Made by a program: the position numbers and the translations under genes. From contig CM022370.1 of assembly GCA_011800155.1 (NCBI GenBank), positions 2,976,001-3,040,000 of the forward strand: a stretch of 64,000 nucleotides of DNA, given 5' to 3'. This document shows, in pieces, positions 31,388 to 42,880 of the stretch. Within the stretch, counting starts at the first letter, position 1; each line of letters begins with the position of its first letter. Under the pieces are notes generated by a model, which made no database searches, was not told the DNA's origin, and saw only the letters and a list, made by a program, of their open reading frames with translations. The DNA is from Flammulina velutipes. Taxonomy: Eukaryota; Basidiomycota; Agaricomycetes; Agaricales; Physalacriaceae.

Positions 31388-32682
31388 TTATAGCTGTACC
31401 ATGTGCGGCTTCGACTTAGGCGCTAGCATCTCAACCATTCGCTGTTTCTGAACCTCCATTCCGTCCTTTCCAAAGTATCTCTCGCTCTAAAGCTCGTTCA
31501 GATATCAATGGACGTGGAACATGTCGAAAATCCTCACCTCGAAGGAATACTGGTTGATTGCTCGGACCCAGTTTCCTATACCGTCAACATACAACGCAAG
31601 CTGTTCATCTAGACCCGGCAGAATCTCGCTGTATGTCTCCAGCCAATCCTGGGCAAGCATTGCGTGGAGGTCTACCATCCACGCCATTGCTCTGTGGACG
31701 TCGCACTGATGCTCATTCATGACAACAGTTACCAAGTTTTGGGCCGCCGAGCCCTTCGCTTGTCTTGCAAAGGTTAGTTTCGTGCAAGAGACGTCGGACT
31801 GATTACTCACTCCACATTGTATGAAAGCAGGTCGTTGTCAATTGCAATCATGTCGACTGCGTGCATCTCTAGCTTCTTGATTTCAGGTCGAGCGAGTGCC
31901 TCTTCTGGGATATCCATAGGGAGTAGAAGAATGCCCCAGCAAGGCTGGACGCCAACGTTGTTGCGACGATTTTCGAAGTACGCTTCGATGCTTCGCACGC
32001 GATCGTCATCACGGTCGTCGGCTTCTTCGATAACGGCGTCGAGGTAAGCATTGAATGTCCTGGAAAAATAGCGCTTGGATGCTGGGCTGGCGAATTTCAG
32101 CGCGTTGACCCAAAATCTATGCAGGAAACTGTTAATCGACAGCGGTCAGGACAAAGTTTGATAACTGACTGGCGAGTTATCTCGCCCCCAATCCACTCCC
32201 CTTCGGGGCGAGGAGTAGAAGGGTTGCGTAGAGCATCCTTCACGATGTTGATCTTTTTCTCGGTGACCTGCCCGTCGTCGACATCCGTATGCTCGTCAAT
32301 GACGAAGTACAGATTCATCAGGTCGCATGCAACTCGTAAAGCATCTATCTCGAGGTGAGCGCGCATGAACACCCTGTATAGATGGGAGACTTACCTTCTC
32401 CGAACGTTGGATAGGCCAAAGAAGCAATGAGGTCTTTATTTTTGTGGCGTCAATAGTATTCGATGGTCAATAAGGGTGCATAAACTAACTGAAGTTGCAT
32501 CGGTCGAACGCATCCTGCGCTTTCGGACTGAACGCCTTGAAACTTTGCAGCCAGACTGTAGCCTCGGACGCGACAGTTTCGTGATGGGTGTTGATCTGGC
32601 GCTCCCAAGGCCAATCTTGTAGAATGTCGGGAAGATTGAGCATAGTCTTCGTGGTGAGTTTTGTATCTTGATTTGTGGGCAT
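31388..32682 (-). CDS. Sesquiterpene synthase
   Basis: From the ATG at 32682 ([14 protein letters not shown]) through about six exons to a TAA at 31388, about 345 residues. The class I terpene cyclase motifs are present. The Asp-rich motif is DEHTD ([14 protein letters not shown]), the metal-binding NSE motif is NDLLSYNVE, and the intervening [17 protein letters not shown] and [10 protein letters not shown] are typical. A conserved N-terminal [16 protein letters not shown] is restored by splicing. The product would cyclise farnesyl diphosphate. The motif set resembles the basidiomycete clade III enzymes (protoilludene-type, 1,11-cyclising), but product prediction is inference. An RY pair near the C-terminus is present ([15 protein letters not shown]). 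The next block downstream on the other strand is a P450 relic, as expected of a decayed terpenoid cluster. Confidence 0.92.
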
Positions 32683-33293
32683 CTTGAGCTTTTTACGATG
32701 TGCTAACGTCTTCCTGAGATCGTCTTTATAGGTCCCAATCTTAGGTTCACTCTCACGGCCTCGATTCCTTGTGCGCTCGTGGAACTCCTTTTGCAACACA
32801 AATCGACGAATCACTCTGGAACGGCAAGCATCCTAGTAGGCGTAATTAATTTGGTACGAACGCCCAGTGCCACACGCTGACTGCCTCCCCTGGGCCCAAC
32901 GTACGAAGTCCTTCTACTAGGTCTTCGAAATCTCATAATATCACCGCCCAGCAACTTTTTATGTTGATTGTAAGTACCCCGAGCTCTATTTTGGCTTTCC
33001 CATTCACATCTTCCTACTATCAGTTACTCCTGGTCGAGCATGTACAAATTTTTGGTGTCAGAGCTCAGAGTTTATCCTCTGATAATAAAACGTAGAGTGA
33101 GTATTTCCTTCGATTCTGGCCATCTATGTCTCCATGACCAGTTCATGACGCTAACATGACGCTCAAAGTGCGGATGCGCGTTGAAAAGGATTCAAAAGAT
33201 GTCGTTGCATAACGGATGTCAGGCGGATGTTAATCTCTTGGTTCGAAAAAAAGTGTCTCGGCTGGAGTCTTATGGCTAGCAATCGTCGGCTCA
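32683..33293. other. Intergenic, 5' of the terpene synthase
   Basis: No gene recognised; carries the terpene synthase promoter side. Confidence 0.35.
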
Positions 33294-33822
33294 TTGGAAG
33301 AGGCAGCTCTTGTCACCTTGCTTGCTCTCAGAAGGCGCAGACATAGTCTTGAATATCGTAACGCTTTGCCACCGTGGAGATCGGAGACTTTTAGTTCGCG
33401 GTATCTTCACCTTTCTAGGCTGACTCTGGGGACGAAGTCCATCCTGCGAGGGCTTCGGACGCAATTCGAAGAGATTGGGGTGTAAGTCCGATCTCATTCG
33501 CACTGTGAGCATTACGAAGCGATTGATATCTTTTTTTAGTCTGGAGGTGGCTTTCAGAGTAATGGAACAAAACCACCGAGTATTGTTTACAACGATATGC
33601 ACACCAAGCAGATGGCTGTTATTCCTAAGGACCGGACACATCTTCGCTGCCGTCGACGCTGACCAGGATGGCGGTGGGTCTCTGTGTGATTTCTCGAGGT
33701 CAGAACTAATGCTTACGATAGGATATGTGAAGACGTACATCTCTATTGGTGTTCCTCAAAACGCATTACATAGACGCTTAAGGGTACTCAATTGGCATTG
33801 CGTCACTCTATATCGTGTTTGA
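33294..33822 (+). other. Possible gene fragment
   Basis: Two open stretches (to about 33481, and from 33540) join through a GTAAGT...TTTTTTTAG intron in phase. They give a sequence such as RYLHLSRLTLGTKSILRGL then VAFRVMEQNHRVLFTTI. No start is convincing and no family is recognised. It may be a relic of an F-box-like or other gene; low confidence. Confidence 0.25.
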
Positions 33823-34169
33823 CTAACGTCACCATATCTCGAGGCAAAGCGGGCTGGGCTTGGGAGATGAATGAATGTTTGTCTTCTGTTCTTGTTCAAC
33901 GATGCCTGACCTGAGTACGCAACGGTTCTACTTTACACCGACAACTGCTCCTGGTGTTATGCTGATGTTATAGGCAGAGCATTACATGCGTCGGGGCAAG
34001 TAATCTCCACACTTGAGGCCGGTTGAAGAAAACATAGATTTTTCAAGTGAGCATCATCGCTTTCGGACGCTTCAGTGTATTGATTCTTCATCTCGTTGTG
34101 CAAGTTCAACGGGGCATTTTTATTTCTTGTGTGGAATGCTTGCTGGTCATGGAATCGATGTCTTCCTGG

Positions 34170-34712
34170 GAAGACGGCTTTCACGTCGACAGCGTTGCTC
34201 CAATATCATGCCCATCCGCCCCATTGGGTACTCCTTGTATCTCCCTTCGCTCGAGTTGAACATCTTAGGTGACCTACACAAGTCAGACAGGTGTAGTACT
34301 TTATCCCCAAAGGAGCGACTGTTATTTCCAACCAGTGGTTTGCTTCTTGTCTTTCTTGACACTCAACTTGTAATCGTACGCCATAGGTTGATGGTGATGA
34401 TGCATCGGTATGAAAGAATCCCGTCTTCAACCCAGACCGATTCTTGGGCTCGACACCAGAATGTCATCCTGCAGACTTTGGCTTTGGTCGTAGGTGAGTT
34501 TGTTTTGAAGAGAAATATATGTACTATATGCATTGTAGCCAGGTATGCAACGTATCTGTCCCGGAATTCTATTGGGGCAGCGAACTCTGTTCCTCGCCGT
34601 GTCAACAGTCTTAGCAATGCTTATTATTGACGCAATGAAAGACGCGCAAGGAGCTGAGATCCCTGTTCAATTTCGCGCCACTCACGGGATTAGCAAGGTA
34701 AACCCATTTCTT
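34170..34712 (+). pseudogene. Cytochrome P450 C-terminal relic
   Basis: P450 landmarks occur in the right order on the plus strand but in shifting frames. They are CPSAPLGTP (near 34210), YFIPKGATVISNQW (near 34300), FNPDRFLGSTPE with FGFGR (near 34430-34490), then RICPGILLGQRTLFLAVS and a typical end IPVQFRATHGISK (34550-34697). RICPG holds the heme-ligating Cys. In-frame stops precede YFIPKG and KNPVFNPDRF, and at least one frameshift separates them. The last splice would add two residues inside the heme loop. I see no convincing N-terminal half or I-helix. It lies 2 kb from the terpene synthase, consistent with a lost tailoring enzyme. Confidence 0.75.
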
Positions 34713-34982
34713 ACGGGATGGTCATGGACAAGTACAATAAGAAAATCAATCGTCAAATGCTCAATTCGTCGGCGCATGATGTAAACAGCAGTCTAGTTAG
34801 GACCATAATATGCCGTTGGTGTACATATGTAGCTATTCAAGACGAACTCAAGAGGGTGAAGCTTGCTGGTTATGTGGCACATCCGTTTTGAGTAATTTGA
34901 TGACTAACTTGCACCGCTTTCCCACTTGTCCTTCATCCACGACAACGAATTAGAGTAATAGCTCCTTCGTGCTTTCAAGACA

Positions 34983-36188
34983 ATGAGTTGGGCAGGGTGT
35001 GCTATCTTTTTATTACTATCGTGCTATGCTTACCATGATTACAAAGGTTCAAGAAATCTGTCAATCGTGCTGGCACCACGGTAAATACCAGACTATTATC
35101 CCGCATCGTACTCTTGTCAACGCGTTTTCGGAATGCCATTTAGTTGATGCAAAAGACGGGCCAAATAGAGCGCACTATCGATAGAGAATTTGCAGACGAA
35201 GAGGCCAAATACCGAACGTACGTCGCAATAGTAGCTCCCCACATATTGTTGCCTGATCTTTGCTGTTGATAGTTTCGAGAAGGAATGTCAAGCACTCCAG
35301 AAGGATAGTAAAGGCTACTGGGATGCTATGCGCGGTACGTTAGTCAGCCTTACACTTCATGTGCATGTTGGCTGAAACCTGTTACAGCGATGACTGCGGC
35401 GCAAGCTCGTATAGCGGAAACTCTCGAAACGTTCTATGGGGCTTCCGATCGTACTTCCGACGGTGCTATGGCAGGACACGCATACAAACGCTCAGTTGAA
35501 GACCTAGATGGTAGCTTTGGACGTGAACTGGTCAGTGTGGTCGTGTAGTGGTCCATCACCACTCAACAATTTGCAGGATGGACCCTATCGTACGGCAATC
35601 TCTGAGCCGCTCGGAAAGATGTGCGCCTACTTTCCTGTTATCAACGAACATGTCGCCAAACGCAATAAGAAGGTGAATTATATCTTTCACTGCCTCAAAT
35701 CAGACTTGAACTTGATCAGCTCTTGGATTACGACGCCGCACGGAGCAGACTACGAAAGCTTATTGACAAACCAAGTGAAGATCCAAATAAATTACCAAGG
35801 GTTTGTTCTATACCTAGTTATCTTTTCCATTATCTGACGAGTCACTAGGCGCAGCAAGAAAACGACGAGGCCAAGGAGGTTTTCGATATGTTAAACGACC
35901 AGCTCATCGCAGAATTGCCTCAGCTCATGGATTTACGCGTACCTTATTTCGACCCAAGCTTTGAAGCCATGATTCGTATGCAGTCCAAGTTTGCTGAAGA
36001 AGGGTACGAGAAATTGAGCGGCGTGCAAAGGTATGACCTTCCCTTTTTGGATTGCGGCTGAGCTTACCGCGTCGAATTTCAGGTACTTCGGGGACAGTGT
36101 GCGAGATGACTATGCCGCCGGACAGCTGGATGCTCAAGTGGAAGGTGTTCTCCAAGAGATGCGAGAACTGTCGATATGCGGGGCGTAA
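34983..36188 (+). CDS. RVS161: BAR-domain protein, Rvs161/Hob3 type
   Basis: Nine exons from the ATG at 34983 to a TAA at 36186-36188, about 265 residues, all junctions in phase. It starts MSWAGFKKSVNRAG, then MQKTGQIERTIDREF. The body is the BAR core: YRTFEKECQALQKDSKGYWD, then MTAAQARIAETLETFY, then ELDGPYRTAISEPLGKMCAY and INEHVAKRNKKLLDYD. It ends with PYFDPSFEAMIRMQSKF and QRYFGDSVRDDYAAGQLD. No SH3 domain follows, which is the Rvs161/Hob3 (not Rvs167) form. These proteins dimerise into curved membrane scaffolds acting in endocytosis, actin organisation and, in yeast, cell fusion. The first exon is only 14 nt, so ORF-based prediction would miss the start. Strong identification. Confidence 0.94.
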
Positions 36189-36820
36189 ATGCTCCTGCAA
36201 TTCGTAATGGCCTCTTCGCCGAAGCGTCTGTCGTAGTATCGAATGAATAACTACATCTTCAACACCAAGAGCGTCGTACGATGTCTCCTTTTTGGCTCTA
36301 CTGCACCCAGACACTGCCTAGACAGGACCGCCGTTGTGAAGGATGAAGGTACAGTAGTTTCTCCGAACTTCCTGTAGTCGGCATGTTTCCTCTCATTTCT
36401 AACCCTGCAGACAGCCCTCGCTTCTTACCGCGAGGTTGCTGCCCTACTAGACCTTACCTCGCCGACCTTTGCCAGTGGCGTGAAGTTGGCGCGAAGTAAT
36501 ATATCTGCACACTGAAGACGGTCGGAACGGGTGGCGTATGAGGTACATGTGCCTGTTTTTCATTATCCACACCGACTTAAAGACGCTAAAGCTTCCGTTT
36601 TTCCACGAGGTTGATCAATCTACGCGTAGAATCAGCTCGCATCAGTCACGGTTGCGTTGCGACGACGGCCAAGACCACCAAAATCAGGTCAAGGGGGCCG
36701 CACCATGAACGTACTTAAAGGGAGAGAGTGCGCCAATTGTGCTTCACAACTCTCTCTCTTTTCCTTTCCTTTTACCCACAAGCCTTACCTGGCACGCTCA
36801 CTATCTTTTTCTCCCTTACC
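36189..36820. other. Intergenic and LPMO promoter
   Basis: 630 bases; pyrimidine-rich just before the LPMO ATG with an ACTTAAAG element near 36715. No other gene seen. Confidence 0.4.
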
Positions 36821-38395
36821 ATGAAGTTTTCTGCTGCGTCCTCGTTGCTTTTTAGCGCCGCCTTCTTTGGCCTCGTTTCGGCCCACTCCCGGGAGTGGTC
36901 CCTCTATGTCGATGGCGTTGACCAAGGTCAAGGTCAAGGCAAATACCTCCGCCAGCCTCCTTCCAACTCTCCAGTCAAGGACCTCACATCGTAAGGTCTT
37001 TCCGAAGGGAATGTATATCGATAACTGACGTATCTCATTTAGCAATGACTTATTCTGCAACGTTGGTGGAACTACCGCCGTTTCTGGCTCGGTCTCCATC
37101 GCTGCTGGTTCGACATTCACCTCCGAGTGGTTCCATGATAACCGGTTCGTGATTTATTTATGTTTATACTCCATGCCATATCTCATTCTTCTTTGATGCA
37201 GCGGTGACGACATTATAGACGGTAGCCACGTTGGGCCTATCGTCGTCTATTTGGCCCCACGGGTACGCTCTGAAATTGACTCTCAATTAACTGAATGTTT
37301 TTATTGACGGCTTACTACTAGGATGTTGCTCCGGGCGAGGCTTCGTGGGTGAAGATCTTTGAGGATGGTTTCGACGGTTCCCAGTGGGCTATCATCAAGA
37401 TGAAGAACAACGGCGGTAAGCGACAGTATGTTAGCGTCCGGTATACATTTGTTGATCATCGAACCTAGGCAAATTCGATTTCCAGATCCCCTCGACTCTC
37501 GCCGCTGGAGATTACCTTATGCGCATTGAACTTGTCACTCTGCATGAGGCTGACACTCTTTTCACCGCCAACGCAGCTCGTGGAGTCCAGCTTTGTGCGT
37601 TGTTACTTTTCAATGCCCATCCATCATGGTACTGATTGTGGTGGTTGTCGTGTAGACCCTTCGTGCAACCAGATCACTGTTACTGGCTCTGGCTCGGTTA
37701 CTCTTCCCAGCGGCGTCGCATTCCCTGGGTGTGTTTCCATCTTTGAGTTCTCTCGGAAACGCACCTAACAATTGATTAGTGTTTACACCGACTCTGAACC
37801 CGGCATTCTTTTCAACATCTACAACACGGCCGCTACCCAGTACGTGATCCCTGGTCCCGCTGTTTGGGACGGCCAGACTGGCGGCTCTGCACCTGGTAGG
37901 CTTCCAGCAATTTGTGATGTCTTGTATGCTCAGAGACAATCTAGCGCCTGCACCTTCTGTCACAGTCCCCACTGAAGAGAAACCTGTCGAAACAACCGTT
38001 GAAGCACCTGCTGAGACGACTGTTGAGGCGCCTGTCGAGACAGCCACTGCTGTTCCTACAACTGTTGTCTCCCCTCCCGCCGAGACTTCCCTTGCTGCTC
38101 CTACCACCACCCAAGCTCCCGCTGTCACCACCACTCAAGTCGCTGTTCCTGTTCCTACCGGTAAATTGGCCGATGCCAACGAATGTATGCGATGTAAGTA
38201 TAGAAAACTAGTTATATATCCAGAGTTGTGAGCTAATCCTTCGACATAGACTATAACAAATGCTTGGATGCCACCCAGCCCAAGCCTGACTGGAACGGAT
38301 GTGGCGCTACCCGGGATGTGTGTCTCCAAACTGCCACTTACAACTACAACATGAACCGCATCAAGCGCGATGGCAAATTTGGACGACTCCTCTAA
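36821..38395 (+). CDS. AA9 lytic polysaccharide monooxygenase
   Basis: Nine exons from the ATG at 36821 to a TAA at 38393-38395. The signal peptide ends AAFFGLVSA, leaving an N-terminal His ([11 protein letters not shown]). This is the copper-brace His1 of AA9. Further family marks: LFCNVGG, the second His in [14 protein letters not shown], and the axial Tyr in [13 protein letters not shown]. The enzyme would cleave cellulose or related glucans oxidatively outside the cell. A long Thr/Pro/Glu/Val linker follows, then, instead of a CBM1, a short Cys-containing end ([29 protein letters not shown]). This tail occurs in other basidiomycete AA9 proteins as far as I recall; its role is unknown. Short introns, all in phase. 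Confident in family. Confidence 0.93.
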
Positions 38396-38882
38396 GTGTC
38401 GAAGTCAGTATCTACCTCACGCTTTAGTGGATTCGACATTGACAACTCTGCTCAGAACTTCATTGTTTATCTGCTTGTTCATGGCTTGATGTTTATGGAC
38501 GAGCACCTTCTCCTTCTCCCATGAATCACACTTGACGATGGATCTGTGGCATATAGCTTTGACAGCCAGTTCATAACTTTCGCATCAACCATGTATTTAC
38601 TGTGTTGAAATTGGAAATCTGTGTTTAAGTGGCCTTCTTTCTGAATTGAACTTGGTCGGATAATTGAACTATACGATCATGTTCTCCTTGGTCTTTCTCT
38701 GCGGAGAGACCAGCGGGCGTTCATTGCCTCTTTTGACCTTCTTGGCTAGGATTACGTAAAGGTGTTCTCAAGAGTCTAAAAACAAAACCCTCGGCGGTTG
38801 TTACGGAATAGGCAGAAAATTACGCTCTGATATTTTATCTGTAAGGATACAAATTACGTCTATGTATGTATGCTGTACGTGG
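38396..38882. other. Intergenic between convergent LPMO and AMPK-beta genes
   Basis: Converging 3' ends; no gene seen. Confidence 0.4.
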
Positions 38883-40277
38883 CTATGTCGGCTTGTAATA
38901 AATTGTCGTGATAAATTTGCTCCTGAACCGCACAGTATCAGCTACCGCAATGACACCATTCCGAATGCTGCTCGTGCTGAGATGGTTAAGAACGACATGG
39001 CTGGGAACAGGGAGTACACTGCTGTCGTCGGCATCGGCGTCGTTATCTGGCACAGCTTGAACGGGGGAACTGATCGGCTCTGGCTTCGAGCCCGGTATAG
39101 GCACTGCAGGTGTCATCCCAACAACTCCTGCGAAGGCGCCCACATCTGTTCCACTGGCTGTCGTCACTGGTAGTACACGAGGAGAATCCTCTGGGGGAGG
39201 CGTCTGCGACGTTACCGAATTGGCGCGGCTCCTTTGGCCACGGCCTCTACGCTGCTTCTCCTTCATTCCACCCAGACTATTGCCGAGTCCTGCATTGAGT
39301 ATCTGCTTTTCAAGATGACGCGGCAGGCCAGGTGCGGCGGGAAGATCGTTGCCTTGAAGCAAGGTAGAGCCAGAGCCGCGTCCAGATGAATCAGCGGTCA
39401 TCCGGGCATTGAGAGCGGAGATGTACTCTTCCTCAGCAGCAGCAGCATGTACCAGTTCTGGGGGGATTTCACTGCTCCAGCCACTATCGAGAGTCTGCAT
39501 GAGATCTGAGACTTGGGTGGGGACGGGGGAGGAAGGCTCTGAGGCCCAGAAATTGTGGGCACGTATAGGGTCTATTGAATAAGGTGGGTAGCCCAGACCA
39601 ACACTCACGTAGTTCACGAGAGTACTTTGGTCGTCTACGGTTTTTGGGAGGTCGTCCGATATCTGAGGGATGCCGTCGACATAGAAGGTTATGTGGTGAG
39701 TACCAGGCTGGAGGGATAGTGTTGTAACAAAGCGCTCTCCCTCTCGTCTGAGTGGCGTGTGAACGTCGATGTCATCGACTGTATGAACGATGACGACAGA
39801 TTCGCCCGCACCGGTCCAGACAATGGGTGTCTCGAGCGCGTCCGAAGGGTCTGGTGGCTGGTCGCAGGCGATAGGTAGTGGTATTGGTAAGGTGCTACGA
39901 ACGGTTTGTGGCTCATAGCTGGGACGATCTGGGCTGGTCAAGTCCATCTTGATGTCTGGAATGGCAGGACTATCGATGACGGATGGCGGGGGGACGGGGG
40001 GCAGGACATAGCTCATAGGAATAGTTTGGCTGCTGTCGTGCCATGCTTCAGGCTGCTTGCGCGTTCGAGGACGGTTAGGAATAGGTAACGGTCCAACCGC
40101 GCACAGACTGATGTCGGGAAGGTCGAGCGAGCCTTTCTTGTGTCGAAGAGAACGGTGAGGTCTACCGGGACCTGGTGATGGCGATGAAGGTGGTTTAACT
40201 TGTTCGTTTGTAAAAGCGCCAGCAGCTGGTGGACGCTTTTCACCAGTAGTTGCGTTATTTGAAGGCGTGTTGCCCAT
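38883..40277 (-). CDS. SNF1/AMPK beta subunit (Gal83/Sip family)
   Basis: Single exon, 464 residues from the ATG at 40277. It starts MGNTPSNN, a good N-myristoylation site (Gly2, Ser6). A Pro-rich region leads to the glycogen-binding CBM48-type domain (PIVWTGAGESVVIVHTVDD, then LSLQPGTHHITFYVDGIPQ). The C-terminal ASC domain follows: LPRHLEKQILNAG, DDSSVLPVPSHVVLNHLSTS and the terminal ITTIYYKPT. The beta subunit scaffolds the SNF1 kinase with its gamma subunit and directs it to membranes or nucleus, linking energy state to carbon metabolism. The open frame continues upstream into the 3' exon of the neighbouring transporter, but the conserved MGNTPS fixes the start. Strong identification. Confidence 0.95.
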   Translation of the reverse strand: MGNTPSNNATTGEKRPPAAGAFTNEQVKPPSSPSPGPGRPHRSLRHKKGSLDLPDISLCAVGPLPIPNRPRTRKQPEAWHDSSQTIPMSYVLPPVPPPSVIDSPAIPDIKMDLTSPDRPSYEPQTVRSTLPIPLPIACDQPPDPSDALETPIVWTGAGESVVIVHTVDDIDVHTPLRREGERFVTTLSLQPGTHHITFYVDGIPQISDDLPKTVDDQSTLVNYVSVGLGYPPYSIDPIRAHNFWASEPSSPVPTQVSDLMQTLDSGWSSEIPPELVHAAAAEEEYISALNARMTADSSGRGSGSTLLQGNDLPAAPGLPRHLEKQILNAGLGNSLGGMKEKQRRGRGQRSRANSVTSQTPPPEDSPRVLPVTTASGTDVGAFAGVVGMTPAVPIPGSKPEPISSPVQAVPDNDADADDSSVLPVPSHVVLNHLSTSSIRNGVIAVADTVRFRSKFITTIYYKPT

Positions 40278-40453
40278 TAAGCATAAAAAATAAAAACAGA
40301 GATGAAAGATGATAGACAAGTCAGACAAACCCCTATTACACTGCATATTTGCGAGCGGATCAATCCATTCTCGGTCCCACAGGCCGGTGGCGTTGGCAGT
40401 CATCATTTCATTTCTACAACTAATCATACACGAGGTATACAATCCCTTTGGGT

Positions 40454-42880
40454 TCACTACACGTAAATTCAGTATTGTTGAAATGGTAGAAGCATAAACC
40501 AACTCACTGCAACGTAGCGGAAGGCAGGGTTCTTCCAGTCGCTCACATCTTGTAGTCCAGTGAGGTTCGCATCGTAGCTGACGCGTCCTTCGGCGACAGC
40601 ACGCTCGCGGCGATTGTTGGAGCGGACGAATATGTATCTGAGAATTAGGATGACGACAATCTAGATAACGGTTTTGGTTTGCGGCTATTATGGGAGTCGT
40701 GTGACTGACCTCCAATGCTCGAGAAACCATACAGCCCACAACACCAGTAAAATATTCTGGTGCCTCGCTTTCTTTGAACATGAAGGGGCCGACAATGTTA
40801 CTGTAACCGCGAATGAGTATCGTGTGTATGACTAGAGGTAGGACATCGAAAGGAACGTACCCAGCAGCTACTCCCAAGAAGACCGCAGCACTTGCAATGG
40901 CTTTCTTTGACTGCCCACCAACATTGCCTGAGACCAAAGACAAACCGAGAACAAATGTCGCGTTGGATGCGCCAGTGATCCCTTTTCACCTATCAGCCCT
41001 AGTGCGAGGTAGACGAAGCAAAAGGAACGTACAGTAACCAACGAGTCGTACTGCCTTCCCCTTACCCCAAGCAATCATGGCAAAGCCAACGACAGTGGGC
41101 ACGTTGGTGGCTGCCATGAGCCAAGTACGGTTGCCCTTCGGGAGTTTCGAGTTGATGTAGATGGCAATGAGAATGCTAGAAAGATGAAATCAGCCAAGTA
41201 ATTATAGAGGGGAGAAATGGCTGACATTGAAGCAATGATTAAGCCGTATGGTATCTGCATGAGGGTAGTTTGAAGAGTGTTGAACCCAAATCCTTTCACG
41301 ATGAGCGTTCCAAAGTTTGAAGTTCCACCCTAGAAGATATTTGTATTCAGTTTCGTAAGGAGAGTCTAGGATGTAGGTGACATACGTTGGGCACGTTAGC
41401 GGTGAAACCGAAGAGGAAGAACAAGTAAATCTTGGGGTCGACAAACGCTTCCCACACTTGCTCCCACTTCCACCTAGGCGTTGAGTTAGCTGAAGGACGT
41501 TCCAGTAAAATGAAGCAGCCTTACGATCGACTATCAGTCAAGTTCTGATCGTTCTTCTTCCGACTAACGATCATCAACCTCTCTCTGCGCGTGAACCAGT
41601 GAGTGCGGTAAGGCGAGTCCGGCACAAAGATTGCTAAAAAGATAGCCCACGCGCTGCACAATGCGCCGATGATGAGGAACTCGTATTTCCAGGATGGTAG
41701 GGCGCCTTCCAAGAGCATTAGTACTCACGGATGTCGTAGTCGATGTTATAGAACCGTACCGTTGATCTGAAAAGTGCATTAAGTAAGAGAACTGAATGCG
41801 CAATGCGCCAAAATCACTAACCTGACCAATACCATAACCAAATAGACCGCCTAGCGCAATTCCCAATCCATTAGCTCTAGAACAACTGTCAGTACAGTGT
41901 CTGGTATGTTTGAGTAAAGGAGACCTACAAGTACCAATAACCGATGCGAGTCGGTTGTTGCGCGCGAGTGTACCATGTCGCTGTGATCAAGACAAACGAA
42001 GGATCAGCTGCGGCCTCAAATGCCCCGGAGAAGAACCGGAGAATGGCGATGTCGGTAAAGCTCTTGCTGCCGGCTTGGGCCATGAGGAGAACACCCCACA
42101 GGAAGATCTATGTGACGTTAGGAAGGGTAGAAATGTGCGGTAGATTAGAGTGGACAAACATTGAATGCTAGATACTTGTTGAGGGGGAACTTCTGCATGA
42201 GGTAATTTGTTGGGAATGCCCATGCAAGCCAGCCGACTGTCGGAAGATGAGTGCTGCATAATCAGAAAGGATAATCAAGACTTGCAGTAGAAGATGCTGG
42301 AAAGCCAACTCTACATGGGTAGAGCGTGAGTATCGATGTGAAGACCATACGTTTCAGCTGCGCCACGTACATAATCAGACTTTGCTAGATTGAGATCCTC
42401 CTTAACTGTAAACATGTCAGATGATGTTTCAACGCGGATGTAAATGATATTGTGCGCACTTCCGAAGATGGCAGCGTATGAGAGCGTGGTCTTATCGCTG
42501 CGAGGTAATCAGAGTCGATATAGTCGCTGATAGGCGTCTACTCACACATAGTAGAACTAGGTAAATGAAGTCAATACGTTGGTCAAACAGACAAAAAAAT
42601 TGGCGCGTACCATGTAACAGACCGCCAAAGCAGGAATGATCAAAAGGTCGACTCTACGCTCTATCCTTTTGATTTCCTTCGGGTCCAACTCCAATGCGTT
42701 CATGCGCGCGACGTCGGCGGTGAAAGTGGCGGAAGGGTTCTTCTTGAACATGAACCCAAACATGCCAGGCGCCCTAGTCTGGTCGTCCGTGTCGGGCTTG
42801 TCCGCCCATGAGAGATCGTCCTTCTGATACGCCTCGATTTCCACGACGTCGGTCTTCGCAAGTTCGTCTTTGGAGGTCAT
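40454..42880 (-). CDS. MFS transporter, DAL5/allantoate permease-like (anion:cation symporter family)
   Basis: About 12 exons from the ATG at 42880 (MTSKDELAKTDVVEIEAYQK). An upstream in-frame TTG at 42910 is not a start. The splice GCA|GTGAGT...GTGTAG|TGA gives the end FRYVA at 40454. About twelve membrane segments are visible. Typical ACS signatures: RVDLLIIPALAVCYM, YVDKTTLSYAAIFGI, ILRFFSGAFEAAADPSFVL, the loop FVPDSPYRTHWFTRRERL, and late segments FGTLIVKGFGFNTLQTTLMQ and NIVGPFMFKESEAPEY. Relatives import allantoate, nicotinate, biotin precursors or other organic anions with protons. The substrate cannot be told from sequence. The first cytosolic segment is acidic. Family is secure. Confidence 0.88.

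Noticed and set aside
40278..40943. The open frame of the AMPK-beta gene continues upstream and could suggest a fusion with a membrane protein
   Set aside because: The upstream part is the last exons and introns of the MFS transporter read through by chance. The conserved MGNTPS myristoylation start and the transporter's own splice sites separate the two genes.
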